From Rhodosporidiobolus odoratus (Eukaryota; Basidiomycota; Microbotryomycetes; Sporidiobolales; Sporidiobolaceae), in contig JAOANU010000008.1 of the NCBI GenBank assembly GCA_034387635.1, positions 124,001-188,000 of the forward strand: a DNA stretch of 64,000 nucleotides, written 5' to 3'. A program made the position numbers and the translations under genes. Under the pieces are notes generated by a model. It made no database searches and had not been told where the DNA came from. It saw nothing but the letters and a program-made list of their open reading frames with translations. Shown here in pieces: positions 44,073 through 54,892 of the stretch. The first letter of the stretch is position 1, and the number at the start of each line of letters is the position of its first letter.

Positions 44073-46486
44073 CTAGTTCCGTCCCTCCTTCTTCGGCTCC
44101 TTCTTGCCGGGCCCCGAAGGACCCGCCGCCATTCCAGCCTTCATCATCTTAATTCTTCTCTCCTCATCCTTCTCCTGCTTCTCCTGCGCAGCAACCTTGT
44201 CCAGCAAGTCCGCAATCTCGGGCACGACAATGAACTTCTTCGAAGTCTGACCGAGGAGAATGAGCGAATCCGGAGGAGGGGGTTTCTTGTCCTTTTTGCT
44301 CGATTCAGATTTCCTGGATTTCGACGCTTTCTTCTTGGCTTTTCGGTCGGAGGCGTCCGAGTCGTTTGAAGACTCGGAATCGTCGGATGAGGACTCTTCG
44401 GAAGAGGAGGAAGAGGAACGTTTCGAGGGTTTTGGGGCGGGGTGGTCAAGGACGGCGATTTCTTGCAGGAAAGAGGGTTGAGCGGCGGGAAGGACCTGTT
44501 GAAGATCAAGAGAATTAGCACGCATACGTGTCGAGCCTGTCCTTCCAGGTAGCGGACACGGGTGTCTGACAGACGACAATGACGAGGAAGCGTAGCGCCG
44601 GCAGATGGGAATGAATGGGTAGGGGGCAAAGGGAGTGGGGAAAAGCACCACGCACCTCATACCGCAAATCCCCATTGATCTTGAGCGTAACTTTCCCACT
44701 CCTGTGCACCCTCAACTCTCCAATCCTCCCCGCCTCCTCCGTCCACCTCGCCGCCTTCTCCTGCCTAGTCCCAAACCTCCCCCAAGGGGGCGGTTGAGCT
44801 TTTCTCCTCGGCGCAGGCGCTTCAGGGTCGGGCTTGAGACCGTTGGTGCCGTCTGCGAGGGAGAGGTCGGCAAGATCGGCGGAAGAGGAGGGGTCGGCGG
44901 GGACGAAGGTAGGGAATTTGCGCGGGAACTGGAACATGTAAAGCTCGCCTCGCGCTTCGGGCTGATTGTCGAACGTACGTCGTCAGTTGGAAGCCCGAGA
45001 TGAGGAAGAGGGACGGACCCGAACGTACAGCAACTTCGAACGCCTCGCTAAGGATGATCTCCTTCTTCTCCTCTTCCTCCAAGTCCTTCAGATCCTTCGC
45101 CTCCTTCTCGTCGTCAACGAGCGCGAGCGAGCTCTCCTTTGAGTCAGCCGGCGTGTTCGACTTTGCATCGCCAAGACTCGCGCCGGGGGCGAAGCTGCCA
45201 GAAGCGCCGCTTTCTTCCTCGTCCACGGCCATCGCGTCCTCAACGGTCCGCTCTTCCACTCGTCCCTCGCGCTTAGCCTTTTCCGATGCTGTACGGCCAA
45301 AGGGGATGATTAGCAAAGTCGATATGCGGGGGGGTGCGGACTCGAACGCACCCTCCTTAGACGCCCTCTGCGCCTTTCTCTCCTTCAACCTCTTGATTTT
45401 GGTCTTGAGCACTTTCGGATCCCTCGGCAACACCAACGGTCCCATGCCTTCCTCCTCCCCCGCACCGGTTCCAATATCGTTCAGATCGACCGCCTTGAAC
45501 CGCACGCCGCCTTCTTCGTCGAATGGATCGGCATCGACTTCGAGGTCAGAGGCGTCAGAGTCGTCGTCGAGCATTTGGCCCAGGGTCCCAGCGCGAGAGG
45601 CGGCCATGACGGCGGCTCCTGAGGCACCGGCACCAGTTTTGGGTCCCCAGGCGCGGGCTGCAGGGCAACAGAGCATTAGCGGTCGAGGCAGTGCCAGCAG
45701 AGGTCTCAAGGGTGAGACGGTTACGTACGGGGTCCACCTGGACCTTGCGCCATCGGACCGGAAGCAGTCATCTCGAGCTCTTGTCGTGGTGCTCGAGGGG
45801 GACGAGGGCCACGATTACGGCGGAAGTTGTTCTCGCCATCCTCCTATGTGCAACAACGGTGTCAGATCCGGTAGCGATTGACCGCAGAGGCATGGGCTCA
45901 CCATCTTGACGTCCCTGCACGCCGCAACACGCGACGAGAAAAGAAAGAAAGGAAACGTCAATCCCCATACTGGTCGAGCTATCAGAAGAGCAACTACGCA
46001 CTCGTCGTCGCTCTCTACAGCCCTCTGCGCGCCCCTCTTCATATTCGGCCGGAACTTGGACTTGGCCAACGTGCTCCCTCCCGCTCCAGTCCTAAACTCG
46101 CTCGTACTGCCCAGCAACCCTCCGACGGGCCTGTCTCTGCCTGCCGCACTTCCAACGCTTGGTGCCCTACTCAGTCCAACACTTCCTGCCCTCGACGACC
46201 CGATGCCGACAGAGGCAACCCGCTTGACGGCAGGTTTAGCGACTGCCGCCAGAGACGCGGGCATTTTCCCTTTTCCCTCTCCTTGAGTTGCTGCTTCCCG
46301 CTCAGAGCCCGAGGGCGCATCGTCGACTGCTTCGGGCGCGGGGGTGGCAGCTTCGGTAGTTCGAGAGCGAGAGCGGGATTGTTCAGGAGCGGGCGAGGGA
46401 GAGGCTGAGACTTGAGCTCCGGTGAGGGTGGTGGCTACTGTACGACGACCGCGTCCTCGTCCTCGTCCTTTTGGTGCGTCCGACAT
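44073..46486 (-). CDS. RPC53: RNA polymerase III subunit Rpc4 (C53)
   Basis: Subunit of the Rpc4/Rpc5 (C53/C37) subcomplex of nuclear RNA polymerase III, which acts in initiation and termination. The start MSDAPKGRGRGRGRRT is followed by a long disordered Ser/Ala/Arg region, then NNFRRNRGPRPPR. An acidic segment and Lys/Glu helices precede the conserved C-terminal block: MFQFPRKFPTF, WGRFGTRQEKAARW, GELRVHRSGKVTLKINGDLRYEV, FLQEIAVLD, and after a Ser/Lys-rich insert LGQTSKKFIVVPEIADLL. That order is diagnostic of Rpc4. About 600 residues; several introns. The Ser/Asp/Lys-rich insert of about 70 residues inside the C-terminal domain is larger than in yeast and human. It is divergent from RRP4 across 263 bases. 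Confidence 0.9.
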
Positions 46487-46749
46487 GGTTTGCGACGGCG
46501 AGTGTAGACGACTTGTAGGTCCGAGACGAGCGACGGCAAGGAAAGTTGGAGACGACAGCCGAGTGCGGTAGTGTCGTCGGAGGTATCAGAGGCGGTAGCC
46601 AGACGTGTTCTTTGAGTTCTGCACGGCTTAGCTAGGCAGCCTAGAGTCGTGAAGGAGACTCTGCTGATCAACTTTTGAATCTGAATTGGCTTCGGCGAGC
46701 TTGTCCTCCTCGATCTATACGCTATAATCTAGAACAGCTACAATATAAC

Positions 46750-48301
46750 ATGTTTCGCATTCATACTCCAGCACCAGCGACTCACTACCTTGAACCGGGT
46801 CCCTCTAGTCAACGACACGATCATGACCTCGACCTGGAAATGGCAGACGACTTTGTCGACCAAGACGACGCAGGACGACCACTCTCTTACGCTCAGGGTG
46901 CTGAAGATGCAGCTGGCCGAGTAACAGGACCAGGAGAGGTCATTGCCGATGCTACCAGATGGATGAGGTTCGCTTCTTTCCCTCAATCTCAACTTTCTGC
47001 TGCCCCACTCACGCTTTCTTTGGCCCACAGGGGTCACGGAACATATGTCCAAGACGACAAAGTCCTCGCCAGTGTCGCTGGAACCCTGGAGCGCGTCAAC
47101 AAGCTCGTCAGCGTCAAGCCGCTGCGGACAAAGTGCGATCCCCCCGTCCCTTCCCTCCTTGACACGCCTAACGTGTGCTTGCTGCCCCCGCCTCCAGGTA
47201 CCGAGGGGAAGTCGGTGACCTGGTCGTCGGCCGGATCGTCGAAGTGCGTCCAACTCCCGTCCCTTCGCTTGATCTTTTGCATCGCTTACTCGTTCCTCCG
47301 CGACCAGGTCGGCCCAAAGCGCTGGAAGGTCGAAACAAACGCCTCGCAGAACGCTGTACTCATGCTCTCGTCCATCAACTTACCCGGAGGTGTTCAGGTG
47401 CGTCTTCCTCCCCGCTTCTGCTGCATCCTTCCGTCTCGCTGACCTTTCTCCGCCCCAACGTCGGCAGCGCCGAAAACTCGAGTCTGATGAGCTGCAAATG
47501 CGCACATTCTTTCAAGAAGGCGACTTGCTCGTAGCTGAAGTGCAAGCCTTCTTCGGAGACGGCGCAATGAGTCTGCACACCCGTTCGCTCAAGTACGGCA
47601 AGGTGCGTACTCCCACTTCTCTCCTGTCCTACTCAAAGCAGCGTGTTCACTCCTCCCTCCTCTCTCCGCTTCCATCTGATCCCCGACCCACGATCCTCAG
47701 CTCAAAAACGGCCAACTCGTCTCACTCCCCCCGTCCCTCATCTCGCGTCAAAAATCCCACTTCCACACCCTCCCATCTCTCGGCGTCGACCTCATCATTG
47801 GTCTGAACGGATTCGTATGGGTCAGCAAAACGGTCAAGAGGGAGACCAGGGCGGATGGCGAAGAGGTTGGGTTTGGGGAGGAGAGTGGGGAGGGGGTTTA
47901 TAGCGGGGTTAATGAGGTGCGATTTGCTTTTCCTTCTGAACCCACTCGATGCTCCACTCTCAACCGCGTAGTCGAGAGTGACTCCAGGGTATTTCGTCAC
48001 AAGCTCGAGCGAGATAACGTGACCAAGGACTTATACACACCTGTTTGCAAACTCTTTCTCGCACCTTCCTACCTCCCGAGTACAGGACATACCCCCTGCC
48101 ACCAGACGCTCAATAACCCGCGTTGCACTCCTCCTCACCCTCCTCGCAAAGTACTGCATCCCCATCACGGCCGAAGTGGTTCAAGAAGCGCACGAGGTCG
48201 CTCTGAACCTGGTGGGGGAGGGTCAGGAGGGTTTGAGAAAGTTGGCGAGGAGAGAGGCGGGGGAGGAGATCATGAAGGGGTTAGCGATGGGGAGGGAGTG
48301 A
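46750..48301 (+). CDS. RRP4: Exosome cap subunit Rrp4
   Basis: RNA-binding cap protein of the nuclear and cytoplasmic RNA exosome. MFRIHTPAPATHYLEPG starts the chain. The N-terminal domain ends GHGTYVQDDKVLASVAGTLERVNKLVSV. The S1 domain contains YRGEVGDLVVGRIVEVGPKRW and NASQNAVLMLSSINLPGG, and the KH-like region contains LRTFF-type and FGDGAMSLHTRSLKYGKLKNG segments, then GLNGFVWVSK. The last exon (48086-48301) supplies the helical C-terminus (ARRSITRV-type, EVVQEAHEVALNLV) after a 169-base intron. Five to six introns. The start is taken at the first ATG, which lies only about 15 bases after a CTATAATCT sequence, so the transcription start must lie further upstream or the true start further in. 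Confidence 0.9.
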
Positions 48302-48649
48302 AACGATTAGGGCTGGACTCAATGCGAGTCTAGGATGCCGGAGAAGAGAGAATCGAGGTATTGGGGCTGGTTTGCTCTGCTACCCTGGCGTGTTGGGGGC
48401 TTCTTCGATCTACCGCATTGCTTGTCTGTATTCGAGACTAGGCTCGAATCTCCAGCGAAGGGAAAGATGGCAAGAACGAGCGCACTGAGTTACAACAAGC
48501 GACATCGCGTTTGTACAGGTAGCGAGTGTGACTAGCAGGCAAAAAAAGGACGACAAAGAGGCAGAAGATGCTGGCGGGAACGATGCGAGGGCAGTGGGGA
48601 AGAGGAAAAGAAGGAGGCGAGGAGAAGAGGAGAAGAAGAGAGATGGCGA
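48302..48649. other. Convergent 3' intergenic region
   Basis: 348 bases between the stop codons of RRP4 and TAF10. Purine-rich on the plus strand near 48545-48650. No gene is supported. Confidence 0.55.
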
Positions 48650-49657
48650 TCAAAGGTAATAGGGTGCCCGGCTCGCGTCCACGCCGTACTCCTTGAGGGC
48701 GGCGGAGAGGTCTTCCATCGTAAGGACAGTACGTTGCCGACCCTGTTTTCCCCAAGGGCGAGTCATAGATCAGTCTCGTTTCTGGACCGTAAGGCCGACG
48801 AGAAAGTGGGCGGAAAGATCAGAACAGAACCCGCGTCGCACCTTCTTCGCCCCTTCTTTCTGACCTCCATTTCCACCTGCCCCTCCCGTCCCTGCCGCCG
48901 GCGCTTGATTTCGCCCTCCCGGCCCCGCAGCTGTGCGTGCTCGTGCGTACTGGAAGGCATCGGCGGATATGGAGCTGACGAAGCGTTGGGCGGCAAGGGC
49001 TAGGAGACGTTTGCTGCGATTCAAGATGTAGAGATTGACGGTAGGCACAAGCGCAGTTGGTAAAGAAGGAAGATGCGAAGGAAAAGAAAGGATCACGGGA
49101 CAAGGCGCAGAACAGGCAGAGGATGAGGAATAGCGAGGGAAGGGCAGCGGAAAGAGCCATTGTGGGCAATCAGAGCGTCAGTAACGGGTTCGAGGCGTGG
49201 CGCGAGGGAATGGCTTACACCCTCACGTCGTTTGTATCGAATCCAGCGCGCTGGAGGTAGTAATCCGTAACCTCGTCGGGGATCTGGATCAGGATTGAGA
49301 CGGGTCAGCGGTCGAATTCTTCAGCCGCAGGCGACAGAGTGGTGCTCTGCTAAGAAAGAGTCGACAAACACCGCAGTCGACAGAGGCAGAAAAGAGTTGG
49401 CGACTTACAATCGGCTTGTACTCGTCCATCATCTCGAGGAGCTGGCTCAGTTCGGCGTCTTTACGTTCCTGCTCGAGCTCCTTTGCATTCCTACTGGATG
49501 TACCGGGCTGCTGAGGAGGTTGGGGCAGTCGATTGAGAGAAGCACCACTACCGGAAGCGATGGGAGGTTGAGCGACGGCTTGCTGCTGTTGTTGCTGTTG
49601 CTGTTGCTGCTGCTGAGCGTGTGCGTGGGAGCGGAGGAAGAGGTCGTTCGGGTTCAT
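48650..49657 (-). CDS. TAF10: TFIID/SAGA subunit TAF10
   Basis: Histone-fold subunit of TFIID and SAGA in the nucleus. MNPNDLFLRSHAHA is followed by 12 glutamines and a Pro/Gln-rich linker. The histone-fold block then begins LSQLLEMMDEYKPIIPDEVTDYYL and continues FDTNDVRVKRLLALAAQ, FVSSISADAFQYAR. A Gly/Ala-rich loop (GPGGRNQAPAAGTGGAGG) is inserted before RTVLTMEDLSAALKEYG and the C-terminal PYYL, exactly as in other TAF10 proteins. About 220 residues in four exons; the donor at the NDVRV junction is GTAAGC with two coding bases retained. The gene is head-to-head with the eL30 gene. Stop 48650. Confidence 0.95.
49580..49615 (-). repeat. CAA/CAG repeat encoding 12 glutamines in TAF10
   Basis: Twelve consecutive glutamine triplets (mixture of CTG and TTG as read on the plus strand) near the TAF10 N-terminus. 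The interruption of CAG by CAA codons should limit length instability. Confidence 0.95.
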
Positions 49658-50132
49658 CGCTGGTGGGGTCGACAGCCTGAATCACGGGAGAGAATGAGGG
49701 GAGGCGAGTGAGTTTAGATTAGCTTTGCTGAATACAATAGGTCAATGTGATCAATTGTAATAAACATTATGCTAGGGTTGCTTCGCCAGCCCAGCGTTGG
49801 TTCTCCAGCACTGCTCACCTCTTCCAACTAACCTACTCCGTTAGCAGACAGTAAGCTATTCCTGCTGTCTTTTACAACCTCCTGCACACACCGCCCGTCC
49901 CCTGTCATCCCGACGCAGTACTACGCCAAAAAGTTACGGCACTTCGACTCGCCTGTCAAGGACCTACTCTCGAGGGCTAGTGCCGTCTTCGGTGGGAGTA
50001 GAAGTGGTGCGGGGTAGCGCTGGTAGCCAAACATACCCGGCGGTTGCGTGGCCTACGAGATGAGCACCCCCCCATTCCCCCTCGAGCTCGAAGCTGATCG
50101 TTCGCTCCATCTCCCGCTCCCCCCTGTCCTCC
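49658..50132. promoter_or_regulatory. Bidirectional region between TAF10 and the eL30 gene
   Basis: 475 bases separating two divergent genes. The half nearest the ribosomal protein gene has C-rich tracts (CTCCCGCTCCCCCC) typical of ribosomal protein leaders. Specific binding sites are not assigned. Confidence 0.45.
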
Positions 50133-50701
50133 ATGGTGTGTATTGCTGTGTCCGCGTGTGCATTGCGCTTACAGTGGCCCCCGTCGCTGTTGGTTCCAAG
50201 AAGGTCAAGAAGTCGGCCGACAACATCAACGCGCGTCTCGCGCTTGTCATCAAGTCGGGCAAGTACTCCCTCGGGTACAAGTCGACCCTCAAGGCCATGC
50301 GCTCGGGCAAGTGTACGTGCACCCTCCCTCTTCCCCAGACTGCCGCTCTACACACGCTAATCCGCATTGGAGTGGTTCACAGCCAAGCTCGTCCTCATCT
50401 CCGGCAACACCCCCCCTCTCCGCCGCTCTGAGCTCGAGTACTACGCCATGCTCTCCAAGACCCCGGTCCATCTCTACCAGGGCTCCAACGTTGCCCTCGG
50501 TACCGCTGCCGGAAAGCTCTTCCGCGTTGGGTTCGTTATCGTTTTTTTCTTTTCCCCTTTCTCTCCTCTTCTGGGGCTTTTTCCGCCCTCGTTTGCCTCG
50601 CGTCTCTCCTGGGCGGCGAACTGACTCTGGTGTCTCTATGCAGTGTCATGTCGATCGAGAACGCAGGTGACTCCGACCTCCTCTCCGTTACCTCGCAGTA
50701 G
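50133..50701 (+). CDS. RPL30: 60S ribosomal protein eL30, start exon uncertain
   Basis: Cytosolic large-subunit protein. The internal exons read [83 protein letters not shown] and end [13 protein letters not shown], aligning along the whole eL30 family (about 110 residues). Introns interrupt after GK and after FRVG. The start is a problem. The family expects MAPV..., but the exon begins TGGCCCCC after a TTACAG acceptor at 50174, so a 3-base ATG exon at 50133 with the GTGTGT donor would be out of phase. An exon ATGGTGT with a GTATTG donor would give MVLAPV, and an ATG split A|TG is another option. Everything downstream is secure. Confidence 0.9.
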
Positions 50702-50714
50702 ATTGTCGTCTGCA

Positions 50715-50750
50715 ATGGACCATATGGTCCATGACGGAGGTCCCACCTCC
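50715..50750. repeat. Two consecutive palindromes just after the eL30 stop codon
   Basis: ATGGACCATATGGTCCAT (50715-50732) is a perfect 18-base palindrome. It is followed after three bases by GGAGGT-CCC-ACCTCC (50736-50750), a second perfect inverted repeat. Both lie 13-49 bases past the TAG stop at 50701. Confidence 0.95.
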
Positions 50751-51098
50751 TAGGCCACCTTCTTCTCACTTTGGCCCGTTCTGCTCTTGCCGCGAGACCC
50801 ACTTCGAGGAGAGAATGCTTTGGATTTGCCCGCCTGTGCTTGGTAACTGATTACCTTTCCGGCGGCTTGGTTATAGAGCGCGGCTACGTTACAATCCTCA
50901 CGATGACATGGCTCACCGGCTAGAGGCTGGTGGGCGTTGCTTTGCGCATGCTGTCCGAGGTAAACCCGAACGGACATGGGCATCCGGCTGAAACCGGCAA
51001 CTCGAATTCCCCACTTCCGCCTCGTCCTGCTTCTCCTTTCCGCCTGACCAGTACACCTGCTTGGCCTGCTCTCGCTTCTTGTCACAAAGCTCTCAGCC
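50751..51098. other. Intergenic region between the eL30 and SET genes
   Basis: About 350 bases on the same strand between two genes. Contains the 3' end of the eL30 transcript and the promoter of the SET gene. No coding frame is supported. Confidence 0.5.
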
Positions 51099-52191
51099 AT
51101 GTCCACTCAGACCAGCTACCTGCCAACGCCTGTTGCGACCCCGCCTTCCTCCTCCGCCTCGTTGGCTGTCAGCGACCAACAGCGTGCACAACCGCCGTAT
51201 TTGCCCAAGAAGTATGGTTACCGCCCTACTCACCCGGGGCTCTTTCACGTCGAGTTTGGCGAGGAGGGCGAGTTCGGCAGTTGCCTCAAGGCGGACAAGG
51301 TCAGCGCCTTTCTTCCAGTCATGGGCCGTTTAGCGCTACGAGCTCGCTTGCATTCGCGCTGCTCCGGGCTCCGGGATTGGACCACAACTGACCCCTTGCT
51401 GTTTTTATCCTGCTCCCCCACTTCGTTTCCTCCCCACGACTTGAACTCCTCGCTCAACTTGCAACTCGTAGGCGTTCAAGACAGGCGACACTATCACTCC
51501 GATTCTGAATACTCTTTCCGGCCCCAAGGCTTATTCGACCGTGCAGATCCTACCCGACCCACCTCTACCTGTCTCTGCTTCCGCCTGCGCCTCCTCTCTT
51601 CCTCCTACCTACCTCTACACCGCCCCCGCTTCAACTCGGCGTCACATCGAACTCAACTCGGACTTGCTGTTCGTCAACCACTCTTGCGACCCGAATGTCG
51701 TCTTTGATGTGAATGGCCGCGAGGCGGAGGTGGGAGAGCAGGATGATGCGACAGGAAAGTGGGACGGACGGTGGCGAGTTAGGGCCGTACGGGACATTGC
51801 AGTCGGAGATGTACGTCTCAATCTCGTTCTTGCGCATCATCGGCTTGCTTGATGAGCGATGAACGAGCCAAGAGGTTGACCCATTTCTTCTCTCTGGGAC
51901 AGATCCTTACCTTTGCCTACTTCTCGACGGAATGGGATATGGATCAGCCCTTTTCGTGTTTGTGCGGTACGGATGCTTGTCTAGGCCTCATCAAGGGTGC
52001 AAAAGACATGGACAAGGAAGTGCTGGATCGGTACGTGCTTCGGAATCGTTTCCCGTATATTGAAGTCTTCGTCGGAATTCTCGTCGCAGGTGGACTCGGA
52101 GCTGACGGCTTCTCTTTCGCCGAGCAGATACTTTGCGAATGACCACATCTTGGCGCAAAAGCAGCATCAACTGGAGCAACAACGGCAGTGA
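51099..52191 (+). CDS. SET-domain protein with post-SET motif
   Basis: Probable protein lysine methyltransferase of about 250 residues with three introns. After a Pro/Ser-rich start (MSTQTSYLPTPVATPP) comes THPGLFHVEFGEEGEFGSCLKA and KTGDTITPILNTL (SET-N). The catalytic core carries LLFVNHSCDPNVVFDV (the AdoMet-binding NHSCxPN) and ILTFAYFSTEWDM, where the tyrosine is in the usual catalytic place. A post-SET CLCGTDACLG (C-x-C-x4-C) should bind zinc. The tail is Gln-rich (LEQQRQ). All active-site motifs are intact. The short length and lack of other chromatin domains resemble small fungal SET proteins of unknown substrate; a histone target is not proven. Confidence 0.87.
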
Positions 52192-52812
52192 TCTGCAAGG
52201 GAGATTACCTCATTTCCCTTTATCAGCACACGTATAGGCGTCGTGCACGTATCTCTCGCATACCGAAAAGCTGCAGTAGTACCAGAGCAGATCCGCAGAA
52301 AGACGAGCAGCATAAAAGCCGAAATATACTTTTTCCTCTCTGCACCGCATGCGATTTGAAGGCGTTGACGAGTGGCAGAACCCGTCAATGGTGCGAAGGG
52401 GTAGCCGAGTCTTCAGCATGCGCCTCGATTGCGCTTCCATTGCCGGACGGTGACCAGCACAAGCCATGACAGGGTGAAAAGGGGAGAAGTCGGGACTTGT
52501 AGCGCAGTGCAGCCCACAAGAGGCTGCGACGAGTCACCTTGTGTGAACCAGAAGACTTCAGGAGCGGCTGGTACAGTGGGCCTAGGGCTTGCACCACGAC
52601 GACGTCTGGCATCCACTCCGGGAATTGGCTGACCTTCTCAATCCATTTTCTCACCTGCGCCGACGAGCGCTTTCTGCAGCGCGACCTCTCGACATCGAGG
52701 TCAAGCCAGGGACGGCGAATGGACAGAGACTGCATGGGCAAACCAAGACCAGCTTACGATCACCCCTTACCCATTCCGCTGAAAGTTCAAGAATACCTGT
52801 TGTCCTCCTTCT
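52192..52812. other. Convergent 3' intergenic region
   Basis: 621 bases between two facing stop codons. No gene with consistent splice sites is seen. Confidence 0.55.
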
Positions 52813-54892
52813 TCATTCCCCCAATTCCCCCAACTCCCAACACTCCACCTTTCCAACCGGCCACTCGGCCCTCAACTCCTCGATCCCACAAAGCGCCTTC
52901 ATCCCGCAAGGCCTATAAATCCAAATCTCGCCTTCGGTCATAGCGCTGAGATCATACTCTGCGACAGAGGGGACATGACCGAGGGATTGTTCGAGGACTG
53001 TAAGAGACGTAAGGGAGGAGAGCGGGTAGGCCGGGTCGGAGAGGGTTGGGGAGAGGGTAGGGAGGGAGGTGGGTGAAGCGGCGGAGAGGATCAGGGCGGT
53101 GTGCTGCAACCAGTTTGCGTGGTTAGTAGCTGCTTCGAACGTTGTCAGGTAGATAGTACAACAGCAGTGTGGAAGTGGTCGCGCAAGGGAAACGAGAGTG
53201 GAAGGAGTCTGAGAAACGCACATCCGGATCGCCTAACAAACTGTACCCGCCTCTCGGCGCGTCCACCGTCCGAATCTTCACCTTCCTCCACTCGACCACA
53301 TCCCCAGGTCTAACGTACACGTCCCCGCTCGTCCAACATCCTACCACCCGTCCTTGCTGATCCTTCTGGGCCGCATTCGCATTCGCATAAAACAGCAATG
53401 AGCCATGGGTCCTTCCTATGCTAGGGAAAGGGGGCGGTACGTCCGCATGATTCTCCTGGATATCCCCCAGCGCCGAGTTTGCCAAGTCCCAACATTCCCC
53501 CCTTCCCACGGGTACACCCTCTGCCAAAGCCCGTTCGGCAAACTGAACCACCAAAGGTCCGTACCTCTCGCTCGCTTCGTAGGCTTGATCCGCATCAAGC
53601 GGGGGAGCCTTGGGCCGGTATCGACCTTCTCTTGAGACAGAGATGTGGGCTCGACTGGTTTCTTCGTCGCGAGCGGACCAAGAGAGGCGATACCACAGTG
53701 CGCTCGAATCCCCAAACAACGCACATCCGATGGTCTGTTTCTGATCGCCTTGTCGAGACCAGGAAACGGTGAAACGGACGTCGTTCCTTCCTATGAGGGG
53801 AGGGGGAAGAGGTGAAGACGGATCGGCGAACCAGGAGGTGGTGAAGGGGCGGTGGTGAATCCAGTGAAGGAGGGAGAGGGCGGAGGAGGAGTGGGATTGC
53901 GGTAGCGGGTAGGAGGGGGCGTGGAGTTCGGGGGGCGTTAGGGTGGGAGCCAAAGGCTGGGAGGAGGAGGAGCTCGTTGTTGCGGGAAGGCGAGGGCGGT
54001 TCGAAAGGGCGACGGGAGGAGGAGCGGACGGCGGAAGGTAGGGAGCCGGCGAAGGCGCAGTCTGAGGAGGGGTCGTTGAGGCGAGAGTGGGCATTTGTGA
54101 GCGAGCGTTGAAGAACTGAGAGGGTGAGAAACGGTGAGCTACCCTGGCGAGTCGAGGCAAGTAAAGGGGGGCTTACGAGATCGAGCGCATCAAACATGTC
54201 CTCCTTGTCCCGCTCGTCATACTCGCCAAACATCTTCCATTTTGACGTCTGAACTCCTTCCGCTCGTGCCCTCGCCGCGCTTTCCGTCTGCGAGGCCATC
54301 GCGGAAACAGCAGAGGAAGGCGCTCTGCGCAGTGGTGGCGGCGGCGAAGCTGGACCTACCGGAGGTGTTCTAGGCGACGGAGGCGAAGCATAAGGTGGAG
54401 TAAGTGGAGTAGGCGTACTCGGACCTCGTGCAGGCAGGGAAGGGACATAAGGCGGAGCAGGCGTAGAGTCTCTCCTGGTCGGCAAAGGCGGTGGGGCCGG
54501 TCCCGTTCCAGCTCCAAGCCCCACCGGTTTCCTCGCTGGCGTCGGGGGAGGGCCTCTCCCCGCACTGCTCGGTCCTGGCCTATTGACCGTCTCGCCTGCG
54601 CTGCTGCTTGATCCGACCCTCCGCGGCGGTGGAGGCGGGACATGCTTGCTGGCTTCAAACTGAATGGCCGTGCTCTGCTTCCTTCGATCTTGTATTGAGG
54701 GGTACTGCTGTGCGGGACCGTATCCTGGACGGACGGGCTCGTACTTGACGGGTTTCAAGGAAGCTGCGGCTGGTAGGGAGGAACGGGCAGAGGTGGCAGC
54801 GGATTCCTGAGGGCACTATGTGAGACATGAATTATTGAGTAACAGGGTCAAGGACGTACAGCCTTGGCTCGAAGCTCTGCAAAGGTTGGCAT
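52813..54892 (-). CDS. Aim3/Bbc1-type protein with papain-like C-terminal domain
   Basis: About 620 residues. The first exon MPTFAELRAKA is spliced by a GTACGT intron to a Pro-rich region (PPPPPRR, PPTPARKP, PPLPTRR, typical SH3-binding motifs), then GVQTSKWKMFGEYDERDKEDMFDALDL, a second Pro-rich linker, and a folded C-terminal domain. That domain runs FTTSWFADPSSPLPPP, RFTVSWSRQGDQKQTIGCALFGDSSALWYRLSW, GVPVGRGECWDLANSAL, HGSLLFYANA, VGCWTSGDVYVRPGDVVEW and GDPDHTALI. The Cys-Trp-Asp and Asp-His pairs are placed as in papain-like folds, as described for the Aim3/Bbc1 C-terminal domain of cortical actin-patch proteins. No SH3 domain is visible, which favours Aim3 over Bbc1. Likely cytosolic, at actin patches. 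Confidence 0.78.
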
